The translations under genes and the position numbers were made by a program. Positions 11,817 to 23,027 of a stretch of DNA of 64,000 nucleotides are shown piece after piece. The notes below the pieces were generated by a model. The model saw only the letters and a program-made list of their open reading frames with translations, was not told where the DNA came from and ran no database searches. The DNA comes from Oegoconia quadripuncta (Eukaryota > Arthropoda > Insecta > Lepidoptera > Autostichidae). Position 1 is the stretch's first letter. Each line of letters opens with the position of its first letter. The stretch spans positions 9,076,413 to 9,140,412 of the forward strand of contig OX438751.1 in NCBI GenBank assembly GCA_949316235.1. Direction: 5' to 3'.

Positions 11817-12180
11817 ATAATAATAAATAAGTATTTCGGACTACCCCAAATTATCTAGTCCCAACTCCCAAGCCATAAAGCATATAGGTACCTACTATGG
11901 ATAGGTACTAGGTAACAAAAATATTTATATAAACATACATTTATTTACTTTAACACTTTATTGCATTTATACAGATACACACATATATTGAGCAAACATA
12001 GGACAGAAATTACTATTCACAAAAGGTGAGCTTATCTCTATGGGATTTCGTCCAGTAAACCCTCGGAACGAAAAACCAATTGAAAGTTTTTTATCCATGC
12101 ATCCACCCTAAAGGGTGGATTTGAGCCCGTAACCGTTGGTTTTAAGGCAGGGTCACTACCCACTGCACTAAATGGTTTAT
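11817..12180 (-). repeat. tRNA-derived SINE family B, interrupted copy
   Basis: The reverse-oriented body (TATTTCGGACTACCCCAAAT, ATGGATAGGTACTAGGTAAC, ATATTTATATAAACATACA) and the tRNA-like head (GGATTTGAGCCCGTAACC, CACTACCCACTGCACTAAA) are separated by about 130 bp of unrelated sequence, so a later insertion split the element. Confidence 0.55.
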
Positions 12181-12379
12181 GTTAGTAGAACATACATCGC
12201 ATAGGAAATCTTTGTATCTAATTTATATTTGTCGCTTGATTTGTTGCGATATCAGGAATAATGACACTATCAAGGATAATTTGGTATTTAGACGAGAGAC
12301 CCTTTGTCGGCGGTACTTTTTTATTCTCCGTGTGTGTTATTGCACAGAATATTATACATTCCATCCTCCCGGACTAAAT

Positions 12380-12665
12380 TGTCCGATTTGGAATTTTTGT
12401 CCGGCCTACAAGAAGTTCGTCATCTACGCTGGGCCTTTTCACAAAGACATCTAAAATAACTTCGTTGTTTTTGAAGAACTATTTATGGGATTTGTATATT
12501 TCGGTGGCACTATTTATGCACAGCTTAATCCCATTGGGCATAGGGATATAAATTATAATCATAGAAAAGCAGTCTGAGCGTATGAGAATTAGGATTCCAG
12601 CAACACGTGACGCTCGCCAGAATGCTCACTTAAAATATAGTGCCACTATATTCTTCCTTTGGGCG
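12380..12665 (-). mobile_element. MITE family F, copy 1 (partial)
   Basis: Reading on the reverse strand, this matches the MITE at 19683-20055: CTTTGTG..., TATAAATTTATATCCC-like blocks, then GGATTCC...CACGTGTTGC and terminus GCGCCCAAAGGAAGAA. One terminal repeat (about 12575-12665) is well preserved; the other is truncated near 12380. Confidence 0.6.
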
Positions 12666-15564
12666 CTATTTGGCACTATTTCAGCATAGTTTTTGACATT
12701 GTCAAAATAGCTGATTCCACTTTGTGTATTCTGGTATCAAGTACTTAAAACTGCGTATGCAATGGGGGCTATACAATAATTTTACACAAACTTCAACGTC
12801 GTTCTCAGTTATGAGATGGTAAAAAATGGACATAGTCGTATTTATATATGTGTGGATGTAAATAACAACGAACACATCCTCTGATGACTTTATTTATTGA
12901 ATTGAATTTAAAACTGTTTTTTAATTAAGTGCATGCAACTTATAGGGTAAGGCAATATGCCATATTTTCAACCTGGCCGTTATACGAGTGTACGAGTGAC
13001 TAACGTATTGTACTATATCAAGACATCATTATAATAATTACACACAGACAGACACAATATTGGTATTTCTTCCGAAGGTTGTATTGTAAGTAAGCATACG
13101 TCTACCATAAATCTCGCTGAACCCGAGGTCAAAACAATTCAATACGTTCTTTTGAAAAATTCCCTCGCTAACGGGAATGGGTTTCTCACTCGGAATGACT
13201 TGATTAATTTAAATATTATACAACACTGTTACCTACCATACACTGGACTTGGGATATATTTGCTGCGATGTGGTTTCTTCTCTAGGGAAATTAGCTAGAA
13301 CCTTTTGAAATCGGTTTCTCTAGGTCGGCAAATAATTTGCTAATTAAAATTAATTTAAATTTCCTTATATTTTGTGCAACTGCTTTGAACTCTAAAAATA
13401 GACTCTTTTTCTCAGAAACAGTTGGAGGTATCAAACTGAAATTAATATCGAATCGGGAGATGTTCACGATGATCATGAATATCATACATATACACACATA
13501 TAGTCACGTCTGTTTGCCGTAGGGGTAGGCAGAGACCATAGACTTTTACTTGCTACGATACTGACACGTCTTTTGTTTCTTTTGATACTATGATATATTT
13601 GCCTCTTAAAATCGGCGCTTCAAGAATTATAGTAAAACAGTAAAAGTTATTCGTATTGATGGATACTTTCACTGCTGCTGATGATTTCGGAATATGGGTT
13701 TAACATATTATTTTCTAATTCAATAAAGCAGATGGTTGTGAACTAAATTGTGTATCAATATTTATTGCGTATATTTCGGGATACTCCTATGTCAGTTGTT
13801 CACAATATTTTTTTTTGTTTGAAAGATTTATAAATGGCGAAAGACGGAGAATGAGAGAAATTTATATATATCGGCCATACAAAATGATTAATTAAATTAT
13901 ATATAATTTAGATAACATGCTCTTACTAAAACAGAAATTGTATATCAGGAAGGTATTAGTAACTTACGATACAGGTTCTCCTAGTGTAGGTAATTAATTA
14001 ATTACATTACATTGGTTTAAGTACTGTCTAGTTGTTGTTGTAAAATGTCAATGTGGTTGTGGATTAAATTATTACTATTGTTATTATTTCTCTATCTTCA
14101 GGGAGGACTCATATAGGTGAAGATGAAATTAAATAATACAATACAAAACTTACTACAATATAAGCCATAGAGCGAAAAATCGATCTCTCCTAGTCTTATC
14201 GTTTGCTAGATATACCAGAATTTTAACTGTTATATTTCTGTAGGTATTGCAAAAATGAATTTAAAAATTTTTGTTTAATATTTCATCAAAAGAATCTTAC
14301 CCCTACGTAACAAGTACTAAGTAAAATAACTTTTTTAACATTGTGATATTCTTTATTTTTTCAACATTAATACCTTTTTGGAAAGCTAAGAACACAAGGA
14401 AGTTATTTTAGCAATTCGCACATTGAGAATTCGCATAGCAATTTTTTGAGATAAAAGACATGATTTTAACACTACCTAATTTCGTTTAAAAAAAAACAAT
14501 ATACAAACGACTGAATAACCTCCACCTTTTTCAGGATGGTTAAAAAGAACTGCAATTTTTATTGATTTAATTTGAACTGTTTATAATGTTTGAACATTTA
14601 GTTATGAAAAATTTTCTGGCAAAGTATTGAATTTAAATTTAAATTCAATTCGATGCCATTGCAGTTATTTATTTAAGCAAAACATTTGAAAAAATCATAT
14701 TTTTTGGTAAAAAATCTATAAATTTCTAACATATCGAAACCATTTCATTTGGCCCATCCATAATGGGGGGTTTACTTTATTGCATTTTGGCTCCCCTTAA
14801 CGTCCTGGGAGAAATACGTCGAATTTCAAATAACCCTGTATTACCATGTCAATAAATTTATGTAATTGTGCACTAATGTCAATGATATGATAATATATAT
14901 GAATTTCTAGCACGTGGGTGGTGCTGGTTTTACAAGAGTGTAGCTGCTCAGTGTTTTGTAGATTAGACGAACTTATTATATCAAACATTAGGGCGCAGCT
15001 GAAGAAGAGGTATAAAACAGGTTTGTTTGTAGGTGTGCGTTTTCCTGTGTCTGTGCTGCGACGAGTTTACCATAATTTCAGTAAATCACCTCCATTTTTA
15101 TGGCACAAGAGTCATTAGTATAGATCAAACCTCTCTAATATTGTGTCTTTTAAGACACAATATTTGTAAAAGTAACGTTTTATACTTAACCAGAAGTGCG
15201 AACTGTGTCAATTATAACAAAACTAAAAGAATATACTCCTATCTAAGCTGGTTTTCATATCTCTAAAGTCTACACACGTGGTTCCTCAGAATATGCTAGA
15301 TTTCTCATATCAAATGATGTTAAAAAAGAACGCCACTTTTTATTTTAAGTTTTTTCTTTTTACTTCGTATGTAAGTTAATAAATAATTAGTTATCACACT
15401 ATAACAGATAGATATCTTTTAAAAGAAAGATGTATTAGCACCGTATGATCAAAACTACCGTTACAGAAATAATATACAAAAGCCTATGTAAGTAATGGTA
15501 TTTTTTGTTTTGTCGAATCACAAAAAGTCACACTAGTATTTATTTTAAGCGTGCAACCCTTGGG
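12666..15564. other. Mostly unassigned AT-rich sequence
   Basis: At 13498-13590 a family D fragment (TCACGTCTGTTTGCCGTAGG, then CTACGATACTGACACGTC) is recognisable. A short AT palindrome lies at about 14630-14652 (TTTAAATTTAAA core). The rest holds nothing I can support; open frames of 60-77 codons here look random. Confidence 0.4.
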
Positions 15565-15637
15565 TTTCTTATTTATTCTTCTTCAGAGAAGAATAAATAA
15601 GAAATATATGACTCCCAGTCAGCTGGGAGTCATATAT
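15565..15637. repeat. Two tandem perfect hairpins
   Basis: Hairpin 1: TTTCTTATTTATTCTTCT paired with AGAAGAATAAATAAGAAA. Hairpin 2, directly abutting it at 15604: ATATATGACTCCCAG paired with CTGGGAGTCATATAT around TCAG. Stems are about 18 and 15 bp without mismatch. No gene adjoins them. Confidence 0.75.
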
Positions 15638-16579
15638 CAGCTTTGTGAATAAGCATTAGATTTGTTATAGATATTATTTTATTAAAGATACAGATATAAC
15701 TTTTACTCCACGAAATTTTTAATATTTTTGGTTTTAATTTGCTTTGTTACTTCTATCGGATGATATGGCCTTCTTTGACTGTTATCATTATAATATTTTA
15801 GGAAGGTAACCAATGTGTACGCATAACCATTGTGTATCTTGCATATTGCTATATCGAGAGATAACTGCAAAACTATAAGCAGCTCTTTTGCATTTACAGA
15901 AGTCAATACATTTGTTCATGAGTGAGGGAACGTGTTGTCCCGATAATATTCTGGTTCGGGTGAATACCAAACGTTTCGATGCTGAACCCGAAGACAATCA
16001 TGCAGTGAAGACGTTGCGTTATCTCGTGTTTTATCTCGGGAACGTGACCTCACTATCTCATTGCGCGCCCCGGCCCCGCCCGCCCATCTCACCGAGATCG
16101 AGACCACTTCGGCACAGATCACTAACAGCCAGTGAGACAACTAGGCCATGTCCTTGAGCCCGCAGGGTCCGGCGGACATGTTTGCTCCCTAGAGAGGACA
16201 AGCGCGAAATTCGCTTTTAATTCAGAAATTCTCCTATTATAATCATTCTAAAACTCAAAGAAAACGAAATACAAATTTTATTTATTAAAAGATACAAAAA
16301 CATTATAGAAATTATGTCAATAAAAAACTTCAGCTCATAACAAAAGATTAAACCTAAATAAAATACTGATTATATATTATTAAAAATATTTATGAATAAA
16401 AAAATTGTTCCAGATCTTTCACGGCCACGGGTCCCGAGGCATTGTCTCGTTGAATAGCAAGGCTCATGACAACATACAAATTAATTAACGTATTAAATTC
16501 TCATAAAATTTACTAAAATTTCAAATGTTTGTATTTTTAACCTACGACGAAAACGACGGATGTTATGTGTTTGACGGAG
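15638..16579. other. Unassigned sequence with a GC-rich patch
   Basis: At about 16060-16085 there is GCCCCGGCCCCGCCCGCCC in an otherwise AT-rich setting. It could be a promoter-like island but no gene can be attached to it. Confidence 0.3.
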
Positions 16580-16603
16580 TTGTGTGTGTGTGTGTGTGTG
16601 TGT
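16580..16603. repeat. (TG)12 microsatellite
   Basis: An uninterrupted TG run ending in TCTAATC. It is followed by GTCCGGATGTATCTCAGTAA, a retroposon-like block of unknown family that runs to about 16730. Confidence 0.95.
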
Positions 16604-16730
16604 CTAATCTTTGTCCGGATGTATCTCAGTAATGCGTGGTTCGATTCGATTTTTTTTATATGAAAGACTAAACGAGGCGACAGGCCATGTTGGAGCCGGT
16701 TCGAAGATATTTAGGTTTTTTATTAACACA

Positions 16731-17097
16731 ATTTTTTTTATATATTTCGATGATATCATGGTCTTTCTTAACCATAAAACTTTTAACAGTTTACCACCGG
16801 AAACTGACCTATTCTGCACTAGCATCGCCTCGATTAGGCGTGCCAGTGTCAAAGATTTCATGCATGAGTAGGAGCGTGTCACTTCATGAGATCGAACTTT
16901 GCGTACCAATTTTTTCTTTTCGTTTCTTTTATGTTCTTACCCTTACATGATGTAGTTGTGATACCTACTTATATTGACCCAATATTGCTGTGTGCTACTC
17001 TTCATTTATAATATCGGCGGAGATTTATTGTAAGCATTGTTTTTACTGATAGGTTTTTGTTCTATAGGTTATATAAGTCTGTAAATCTTCCAAAAAG

Positions 17098-17098
<1 letters not shown>
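16731..17098. other. Unassigned sequence
   Basis: The overlapping short open frames on both strands carry no recognisable domain. Confidence 0.35.

Positions 17099-17127
<29 letters not shown>
17099..17127. repeat. (AAAT)7 microsatellite
   Basis: Seven tandem AAAT/ATAA units. Its position after a LINE-like stretch suggests it may be a retroposon tail. Confidence 0.95.
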
Positions 17128-17130
<3 letters not shown>

Positions 17131-17371
17131 AATGGAATCGGTTAAGCCATTCCGAAGACATTTTATCATTTAAGCTTTAACATTTATCTTTTGGTCTAGT
17201 CTACCTACCTAATCATTATTTTGTTCCATTAATGTTGTCAGGAGTTTTCTAAACCTTTCTACATTCAAATCTCTCACACATCAATAACTAGTCCGAAGTC
17301 CTAATACTTCGTACCGGTGGGTTGGTGTTTCCTGAATCTACACATTTATATAATAATAGGCATTTAGTGTA

Positions 17372-17415
17372 ATCGCGTGCTTCATATTTGACTACATTGT
17401 CACTTTCCAAACGCA
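17372..17415 (+). repeat. LINE 3' fragment
   Basis: CGCGTGCTTCATATTTGACT then CATTGTCACTTTCC matches the segment near 35325-35362 in the LINE tail. Confidence 0.45.
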
Positions 17416-17814
17416 TCTCCAGTGCTTCAAACAAGTGAAATAGTTATACTCGCAGCTTGGTACTGTGCTTCCCTTTCTTGGCAGCAAATTGGGAATAACA
17501 GCGAATTCGAGCGATTGTGGGAAGTTACGTTACTGCTTTAACACTAGTGCGTTGACTTCGGCGACCAACGCAAATAAATACCGACCGGGTGTTTTACCAA
17601 ACGAAACCCATTAATTTAGAAACGCCGATCTGTCGTTCGATTGTTTACGATACTTCGAGTCGGACCACCTTGTCGGTGTTATTAAATGATCGTGAGATAA
17701 GCAATCGAGTAAAAGATTTACACGAAAATGCCTGCTTGCGTCGTACGGATAACGAATGCTATTCAGAATGTGTAAAATCATGCTCACTCTCAACTAACTG
17801 TACAATATTCTCCT

Positions 17815-17955
17815 CATTACATCAGCAACAGGACATTCACTGCTGAACATAAGGTTCCTCAATGGATTTCCAGAGTGACCGGTTGGAAGCGGCCCGCGAC
17901 CTTCATTAGGTCCACCGTCCATCTTGTGGGTGGACGTCTTACACTGCGCCTTCCT
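17815..17955 (+). repeat. RTE-type LINE 3' fragment, longer copy
   Basis: Contains CACTGCTGAACATAAGGTT, GATTTCCAGAGTGACCGG, GCGGCCCGCGACCTTCATTA and CCATCTTGTGGGTGGACGTC in the order expected for the 3' region of a lepidopteran RTE-like LINE. A Lep1-like 3' end (TACGCAGGCGAAGCCAACTA) follows at about 18000. Confidence 0.6.
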
Positions 17956-18062
17956 ATGAATTTAACTTGGGTCTCCGAAAAAGTCCGCGTTAAAGTAATG
18001 CTACGCAGGCGAAGCCAACTAGCTCTAGTACAAAATAAACGCGTAAGAAAAAACATTTTTTT

Positions 18063-18384
18063 TTATCCACAACGAGTTAGCACTTGACCTCAATCATACC
18101 TGATGTTAAGTGAAGATGAGGCAGAAGGTGGTAGCGTACTGACCCGGAAACCCCATCTTATTTGGGGGACTGGCTATCTTATCTCTGACAACCGGAGCAC
18201 AACAATTAACATTGCTGTTTGGCGGCAGATTTAGATAAGATGGTGGTAGCTAGCCAGGCGGACATTTAATATGCCCTACCACCTACCAAACCGAGTACTA
18301 AATGTGTACCCCGCTGGGGATCGAACCCGCGACCTCCGAAACGTAAACCCAATGTTGTTTACATTGAGCCACGGCGGCGGTTAC
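18063..18384 (-). repeat. tRNA-derived SINE family A, full-length
   Basis: The best preserved copy. Tail CCTCAATCATACCTGATG, body GACTGGCTATCTTATCTC and GGCGGCAGATTTAGATAAG, linker CCAAACCGAGTACTAAATG, and a tRNA-like head with an intact B box (GGGGATCGAACCCGCGACC) and A-box region (GTTTACATTGAGCCACGG). It is about 320 bp including tail. Confidence 0.85.
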
Positions 18385-18529
18385 GGAGGATTACCCCCTA
18401 TTTTAGGATTATCCTTTCTTGAGCAGTCGGGTAAAAACCTGTCTCCCCTCAAAAAATTATCTGGGGTCTCGCGTAGAAACTTGAATGGAATAAGGTTCGT
18501 CCTTATTAATTCTAAATTATTATATCTAA

Positions 18530-18706
18530 ATCTGCCGCCAAGCAGCAATGTTAATAGCATTGTTGTGTTCGGGTTGTCAGAGATAAGATAGCCAGTCCCC
18601 CAAATGTGTTGGGGTTTCTGGGTCAGTACGCTTCCACTTTCGACCTCATCTTCACTTAACATCAGGTGCGATTGAGGGCAAGTACGAACCCGTTGTGCAT
18701 AACAAA
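18530..18706 (+). repeat. tRNA-derived SINE family A, 5'-truncated, inverted to the previous copy
   Basis: Begins inside the body (TATATCTAAATCTGCCGCC) and reads through CCCGTTGTGCATAACAAAA. It lies about 145 bp from, and in the opposite orientation to, the 18063 copy. The head is missing. Confidence 0.8.
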
Positions 18707-19682
18707 AAATCTAAACAAATAAGGTAGAGATATATAGAGTCCATACATTGTGAGGTGCGTTCCTACCAATATTTAGTATGAATAATTTAAGATACCCTTT
18801 GTTTACGACATCTTAGGGGTGGAGGACTGATAACTTGAGACACAGGATTTATCCCAGTTCAGGTATCAGTCCACCATGATCTTACCTGTATTTAAAATGT
18901 TACAATTGATATTTATCTACTTTGTATTAGTATGTAAGTTGAATGTACATTTTGGATAGATTTTGGTGAGCAAATAAAGATATAAAGATATAAATATAAT
19001 GAATTTACATTACCTGTGGTGTTCCACAACCATTAACGTACAGCAGAACCTCACCGTACTGGTATGTGCCTAGGTACAGTCAAGAGTGCTACTTCATCAG
19101 CAAGAAGTGACGTTCGAGTGAAGTGCGATCTCTGATTCGTAAACCCGATATTGTTTACATTAAGCTACGGAGGCGGTCGGATGATTGGTTTGGATGAGAT
19201 CTAATTATGGTTTAGTGGCGCCTTCCTTATAAAAGTTAATATTTATTTACGAACACAATCTAAATCGCAAAACTATTTAATCAAGTTACCACAAAAACTT
19301 AAAGTATGATTATATAAAAATTTTAAATAGGTTTGTCATCATGATCGAGACTCACGGAGAGTTAATAAATCCGCTTCTTTTAGGGTAAAACTATTTTAAT
19401 TATGTAAATTTTATGAAGTACCATAAGAATAAGAATAATTTATTTTTAGCCACAGGTAAATACAGTAGTTTACAACCGGTAAATTTTGTAACATTCAATA
19501 GAATTTCTACTATAAAGCGTTTACAGACAAACAAAATAACTGCTGTCGTAAATTTTTGACATAGTTTTTTTTTCGGATATTAATAGCGTTTATTAAGTTC
19601 TCAATCATAATAACTCGAAATACGTACATGATGCTCTGTTGCCAGAACACAAATAGTCAGCTCAGCTGTTTTGAACTAACTA
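18707..19682. other. Unassigned sequence with a SINE head scrap
   Basis: 19137-19178 (TCGTAAACCCGATATTGTTT then AAGCTACGGAGGCGG) is a reverse-oriented family A tRNA-like head without its body. The remaining sequence shows nothing further. Confidence 0.45.
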
Positions 19683-20055
19683 GTGCCCAAAGGAAAAAAT
19701 TGTGCCACTGTAGTTTAAGGGTTCTTCAATATTTAAAGTTTTTTTCTGGCGTCACGTGTTGCCGGAAACCTCATTCCTCATTAGAGATTGCTTTACCTAT
19801 GATTAATATTTATATCCCAAAAAACTGTGCGGAAATAGGGCACCAAAATATAAAGTCCTATAAATAATATTCCAAAAACAACAAAGTTATTTAGATGTCT
19901 TTGTGGAAACCGGCAGCGCAGACTTTGATAGCCTGCTGCTTAGACTCGCGTATGAGGAATGAGGATTCCAGCAACACGTGTGTATAGCCAGATTACTCAC
20001 TTATTATATTGAATAACTCTTAAACTATAGAAGCACAATTTTTTTTCTTAGGGAA
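19683..20055. mobile_element. MITE family F, full-length, about 110-bp terminal inverted repeats
   Basis: The left end GTGCCCAAAGGAAAAAATTG mirrors the right end (GTTCCCTAAGAAAAAAAATT on the complementary strand). The arms extend inward to the nested palindromic blocks CACGTGTTGCCGGAAACC and its mirror GGATTCCAGCAACACGTG. The interior includes TATCCCAAAAAACTGTGCGG. A second copy in the other orientation is at 12380-12665. The target duplication is not obvious. No coding capacity. Confidence 0.7.
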
Positions 20056-20761
20056 CTTTATGGCATTTTTTTCTTCCCTCTCTATTTTAATTACTTTTCG
20101 TCTTAAAAGTATTGGGCAAAAGATTTGTTTGCACATATGGGCTACCTGTATGAATGAATGATAAGATAAGTTCCTAAATTGAATCATATTTTAAGATCTT
20201 TTTGCCTTTTTTAAAAAACAGCGTGGTTTATTTGTAAGCCTCTGTAGTGTAAGCTCGTTTGTGCGGCTCGGGTCTGAATCCGCGACGAGATTTCTAGAGG
20301 CCATAGGCTTTAAACTATGGCCGTTAAGTTCATAGTCTCTCAGTGTCTCGCTGCAAAAGTTATACCTGTGGATTTCCAGAATAAAATCTATTAGATCTCT
20401 AAAAGATTTCATTACTGGCCCTACTTAGCGCTTTCAGTACATACCAACTCCATGATTACAGTTTTGAGTGAATAATTTATAATAACGTAATTAAGGTTAA
20501 ACAAATTCTGCTACAAGAGATGGTAATAGGTCCTAGAGATATTTCTGAATTTTCAGTAATATTGGGTATTTACCTATGAAATTGGAGTTTTTTTCTTCCA
20601 ACCTGTACCAATTCCTGCGACTTTCAAAGCTATATCCAAATTTGTTTTTTATTTGGAAAATGGAATATTATTTCAAGGTTTCACATGAAATATTTTTTAA
20701 TTTCTGGACTAAATCACACAATAAAGAAATTTTTAACAGAGCTCTTTTTATGTGCTTCCCG
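20056..20761. other. Unassigned AT-rich sequence
   Basis: No supported feature. A tRNA-like look at about 20265-20290 is discussed among the rejected items. Confidence 0.35.
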
Positions 20762-20822
20762 TAATCAATACAATACAATACAATACAAATACTCTTTATT
20801 GCGCAAAATAATTTACAATATT
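20762..20822 (-). repeat. Non-LTR retrotransposon 3' end with (CAATA)n tail
   Basis: Reverse strand: AAATTATTTTGCGCAATAAA followed by GAGTATTTGTATTGTATTG, i.e. a poly(A)-signal-like AATAAAG and a pentameric tail. The same 3' end occurs forward at 22620-22672 and 26333-26372. Confidence 0.6.
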
Positions 20823-22252
20823 TTTTGATGATAATCATTTCTTAGATTCGTTTAAACTTTTATAAAGCGGTTACTTTTAAAAAGTAACGCTGCCTATACT
20901 TAACTTAATATTATCCGATAATACATACAAAGTTTTGCTAAATTTGAATTTGCTTTTCCCAAAAAAAATCAAAAATGTTTGTATGGAGAAAACAGTCTTA
21001 ATGAAATTCTTCATACAAAACGCCAATTTCATAGGTAAGGTAAGACCTAATACTACTTTATTGCTATCGGGCGGCATGCTGTTTCTGAATTCTGAATCTG
21101 TCGGTACTCTTCAATCGCCATCACCTTACGTCATCTCGGTTGTGAATTTACGCTTTTATATTGTAAACTCAATTCGTAAACTTTGCCGATATCGTGGTCG
21201 CAGGTCAAAGGTGACGAATATCGTTGCGGTAATATTAACCAAACTGTATACTGTTTGTGTGTAGGTTATGCCTATATATGTCGTAAGTTAAATCGCTCGG
21301 TACCATAAAAATATGTATATTTCGAGGAAATACTGGTAATGTACCTCTACTTATATTGGGTCAAAATGTTTTACCGAATGTTATGTGCCTATTATTGGAA
21401 CATAATGTTCTTGTAAGTTGCGCTACGTGGGCTCTTGGTGTAAGTTTAAAGTGAGTATTTCACAATTTCGAACTTGTTTTTGGTGACAGTGTTTTTTTTC
21501 TGAGACGACGATCATTGTTAACGCCTTCAAAACTGAGCATATGGTATAAGTACATACAGAAATTCCAAATGCCCAATAAGTTTATTTTTGAGATAGAGTA
21601 GTCTAAAAATAATTATACTTATTATTTTTTTTTAAGTCTAAAGATTTAAAAAAAAATAATAAGTATACTTGTACCGTACCTACTCAATGAGTTCTGGATA
21701 ATGAATAATGACACTACGAAATGAAAAAAATGTTTTCCTTCTCCTTCAATGTGTAATTTAAAATACTTTTACTGAATTTCTAATTCAATAATCGGTTTTG
21801 GGTCAACATTCTACATAAATAAATCTAAATTTCAGGGCTGTAGCTCATGTCTCATTTTGATTCTGATTCTCTGCTGCGCTTTGCCCCTTGTTTAGGGAAC
21901 CGTAAAAAAGATAAACGATACGAATATATTAGTGAATTTTATTCCTCTTTATACCTACAGATTTTTTTATTATTATTTAAATTTGATAAGCTTAATGCGC
22001 TGAATTTACATTTTATACGAAACAACACATTTTATGATAATGGTCAAGTTATAATAAAGGATTGCATGCTTGGGACAGTCGTGTTTTGTAACATCAATAC
22101 CCACTACTGGTGTAAGTACCCACATAGTGGTACCTTATTATTAGTAGTCATATAGGTAGGTTTACATGTGTTCTATTTCGGTCTGATTGTTTTGATTATT
22201 GGGTATAAACTAATATATTAATGTAATCTGTTCTTGTGTATATCTATGAAAT
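20823..22252. other. Unassigned sequence containing one AT palindrome
   Basis: 21608-21668 holds an inverted repeat, ATACTTATTATTTTTTTTTA paired with TTAAAAAAAAATAATAAGTA, about 22-25 bp per arm around GTCTAAAGAT. Otherwise nothing is supported. Confidence 0.45.
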
Positions 22253-22345
22253 TGACGACCTGTTTGGTGTAGTGGTTAAAAATTCTGACTTTTTCCGATT
22301 TGAAAATTCTTTCAATACGATCGGTTCCAGAGGTTTACACGTGAA
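22253..22345 (+). repeat. SINE family B, head-only fragment
   Basis: GACCTGTTTGGTGTAGTGGT at the start corresponds to the A-box end of family B; the B box is degenerate (ACGATCGGTTCCAGAGG). The element stops soon after. Confidence 0.5.
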
Positions 22346-22619
22346 TAGGTAACAAACAGACAGCTAGACTGACAGAGGTAGTTTCGCATTTATAATATTG
22401 CTGTGGATATCTTTGGTACACTATTTGTATTCTATTGGCACAGAATTAATACACTCGGTATTATATGGTTCTTGCCACAGCATTATGCTGAGCTGGAACC
22501 TATGTCAGCTTGCATTATTATTATTTAGTTTAAATTTCTCAAAAAAAAATTTTCATGTACATGCCCATTGTAAGCTGAATAAATGTTTTTCTTTCTTTTC
22601 TTTCTTTCTTATTGTTATC

Positions 22620-22672
22620 ATCAAAAATTATTGTAAATTATTTTGTGCAATAAAGAGTTTTTGTATTGTACA
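22620..22672 (+). repeat. Non-LTR retrotransposon 3' end
   Basis: ATTATTGTAAATTATTTTGT, then GCAATAAAGAGTTTTTGTAT. Preceded by a (CTTT)n tract at about 22591-22611. Confidence 0.55.
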
Positions 22673-22744
22673 GAGAGGATTTTTGAGTTATAGGTACCTA
22701 CTCCCACTGGGCAACACCCGATTCTCCGAGAGCCGAGAATCTGA

Positions 22745-23027
22745 CATGGATGAACTGTTTGGTGTAGTGGTTAGAAACTCTACTGCTATACCAAAAGATC
22801 GCGGGTTCGCATCCCGCTAGGGGCACATGTTTGTATGATGAATACAGACACGTGTTCCCGAGTTATGGATGTTTTTCATTTATTTATGTATTTATTTACA
22901 AAAAATGTATTTGTGTAGTTTAACAACCATTTGGTATCCATAATACACGCCTAGTTGCTTAGTGTGGAACTAGATGGCGCTGTGTGTATGTGCAAAGATA
23001 TTTATTATTATTATTATTTATTATCTC
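22745..23027 (+). repeat. tRNA-derived SINE family B, subfamily 2
   Basis: Head TGAACTGTTTGGTGTAGTGG with B box GGGTTCGCATCCCGC, body TTTGTATGATGAATACAGAC, then GTTGCTTAGTGTGGAACTAG, ATGGCGCTGTGTGTATG and an ATT-repeat tail. The 'TTAGTGTGGAACTAGATGGC' block distinguishes this subfamily (shared with 35983) from the copies at 4970 and 58032. Confidence 0.75.

Noticed and set aside
20240..20340. tRNA-like element (CGGGTCTGAATCCGCGACG)
   Set aside because: The B box is poor and no A box or SINE body could be aligned.
22398..22820. 140-codon open frame
   Set aside because: It runs through a (CTTT)n tract, a LINE 3' end and a SINE head, so it is chance.
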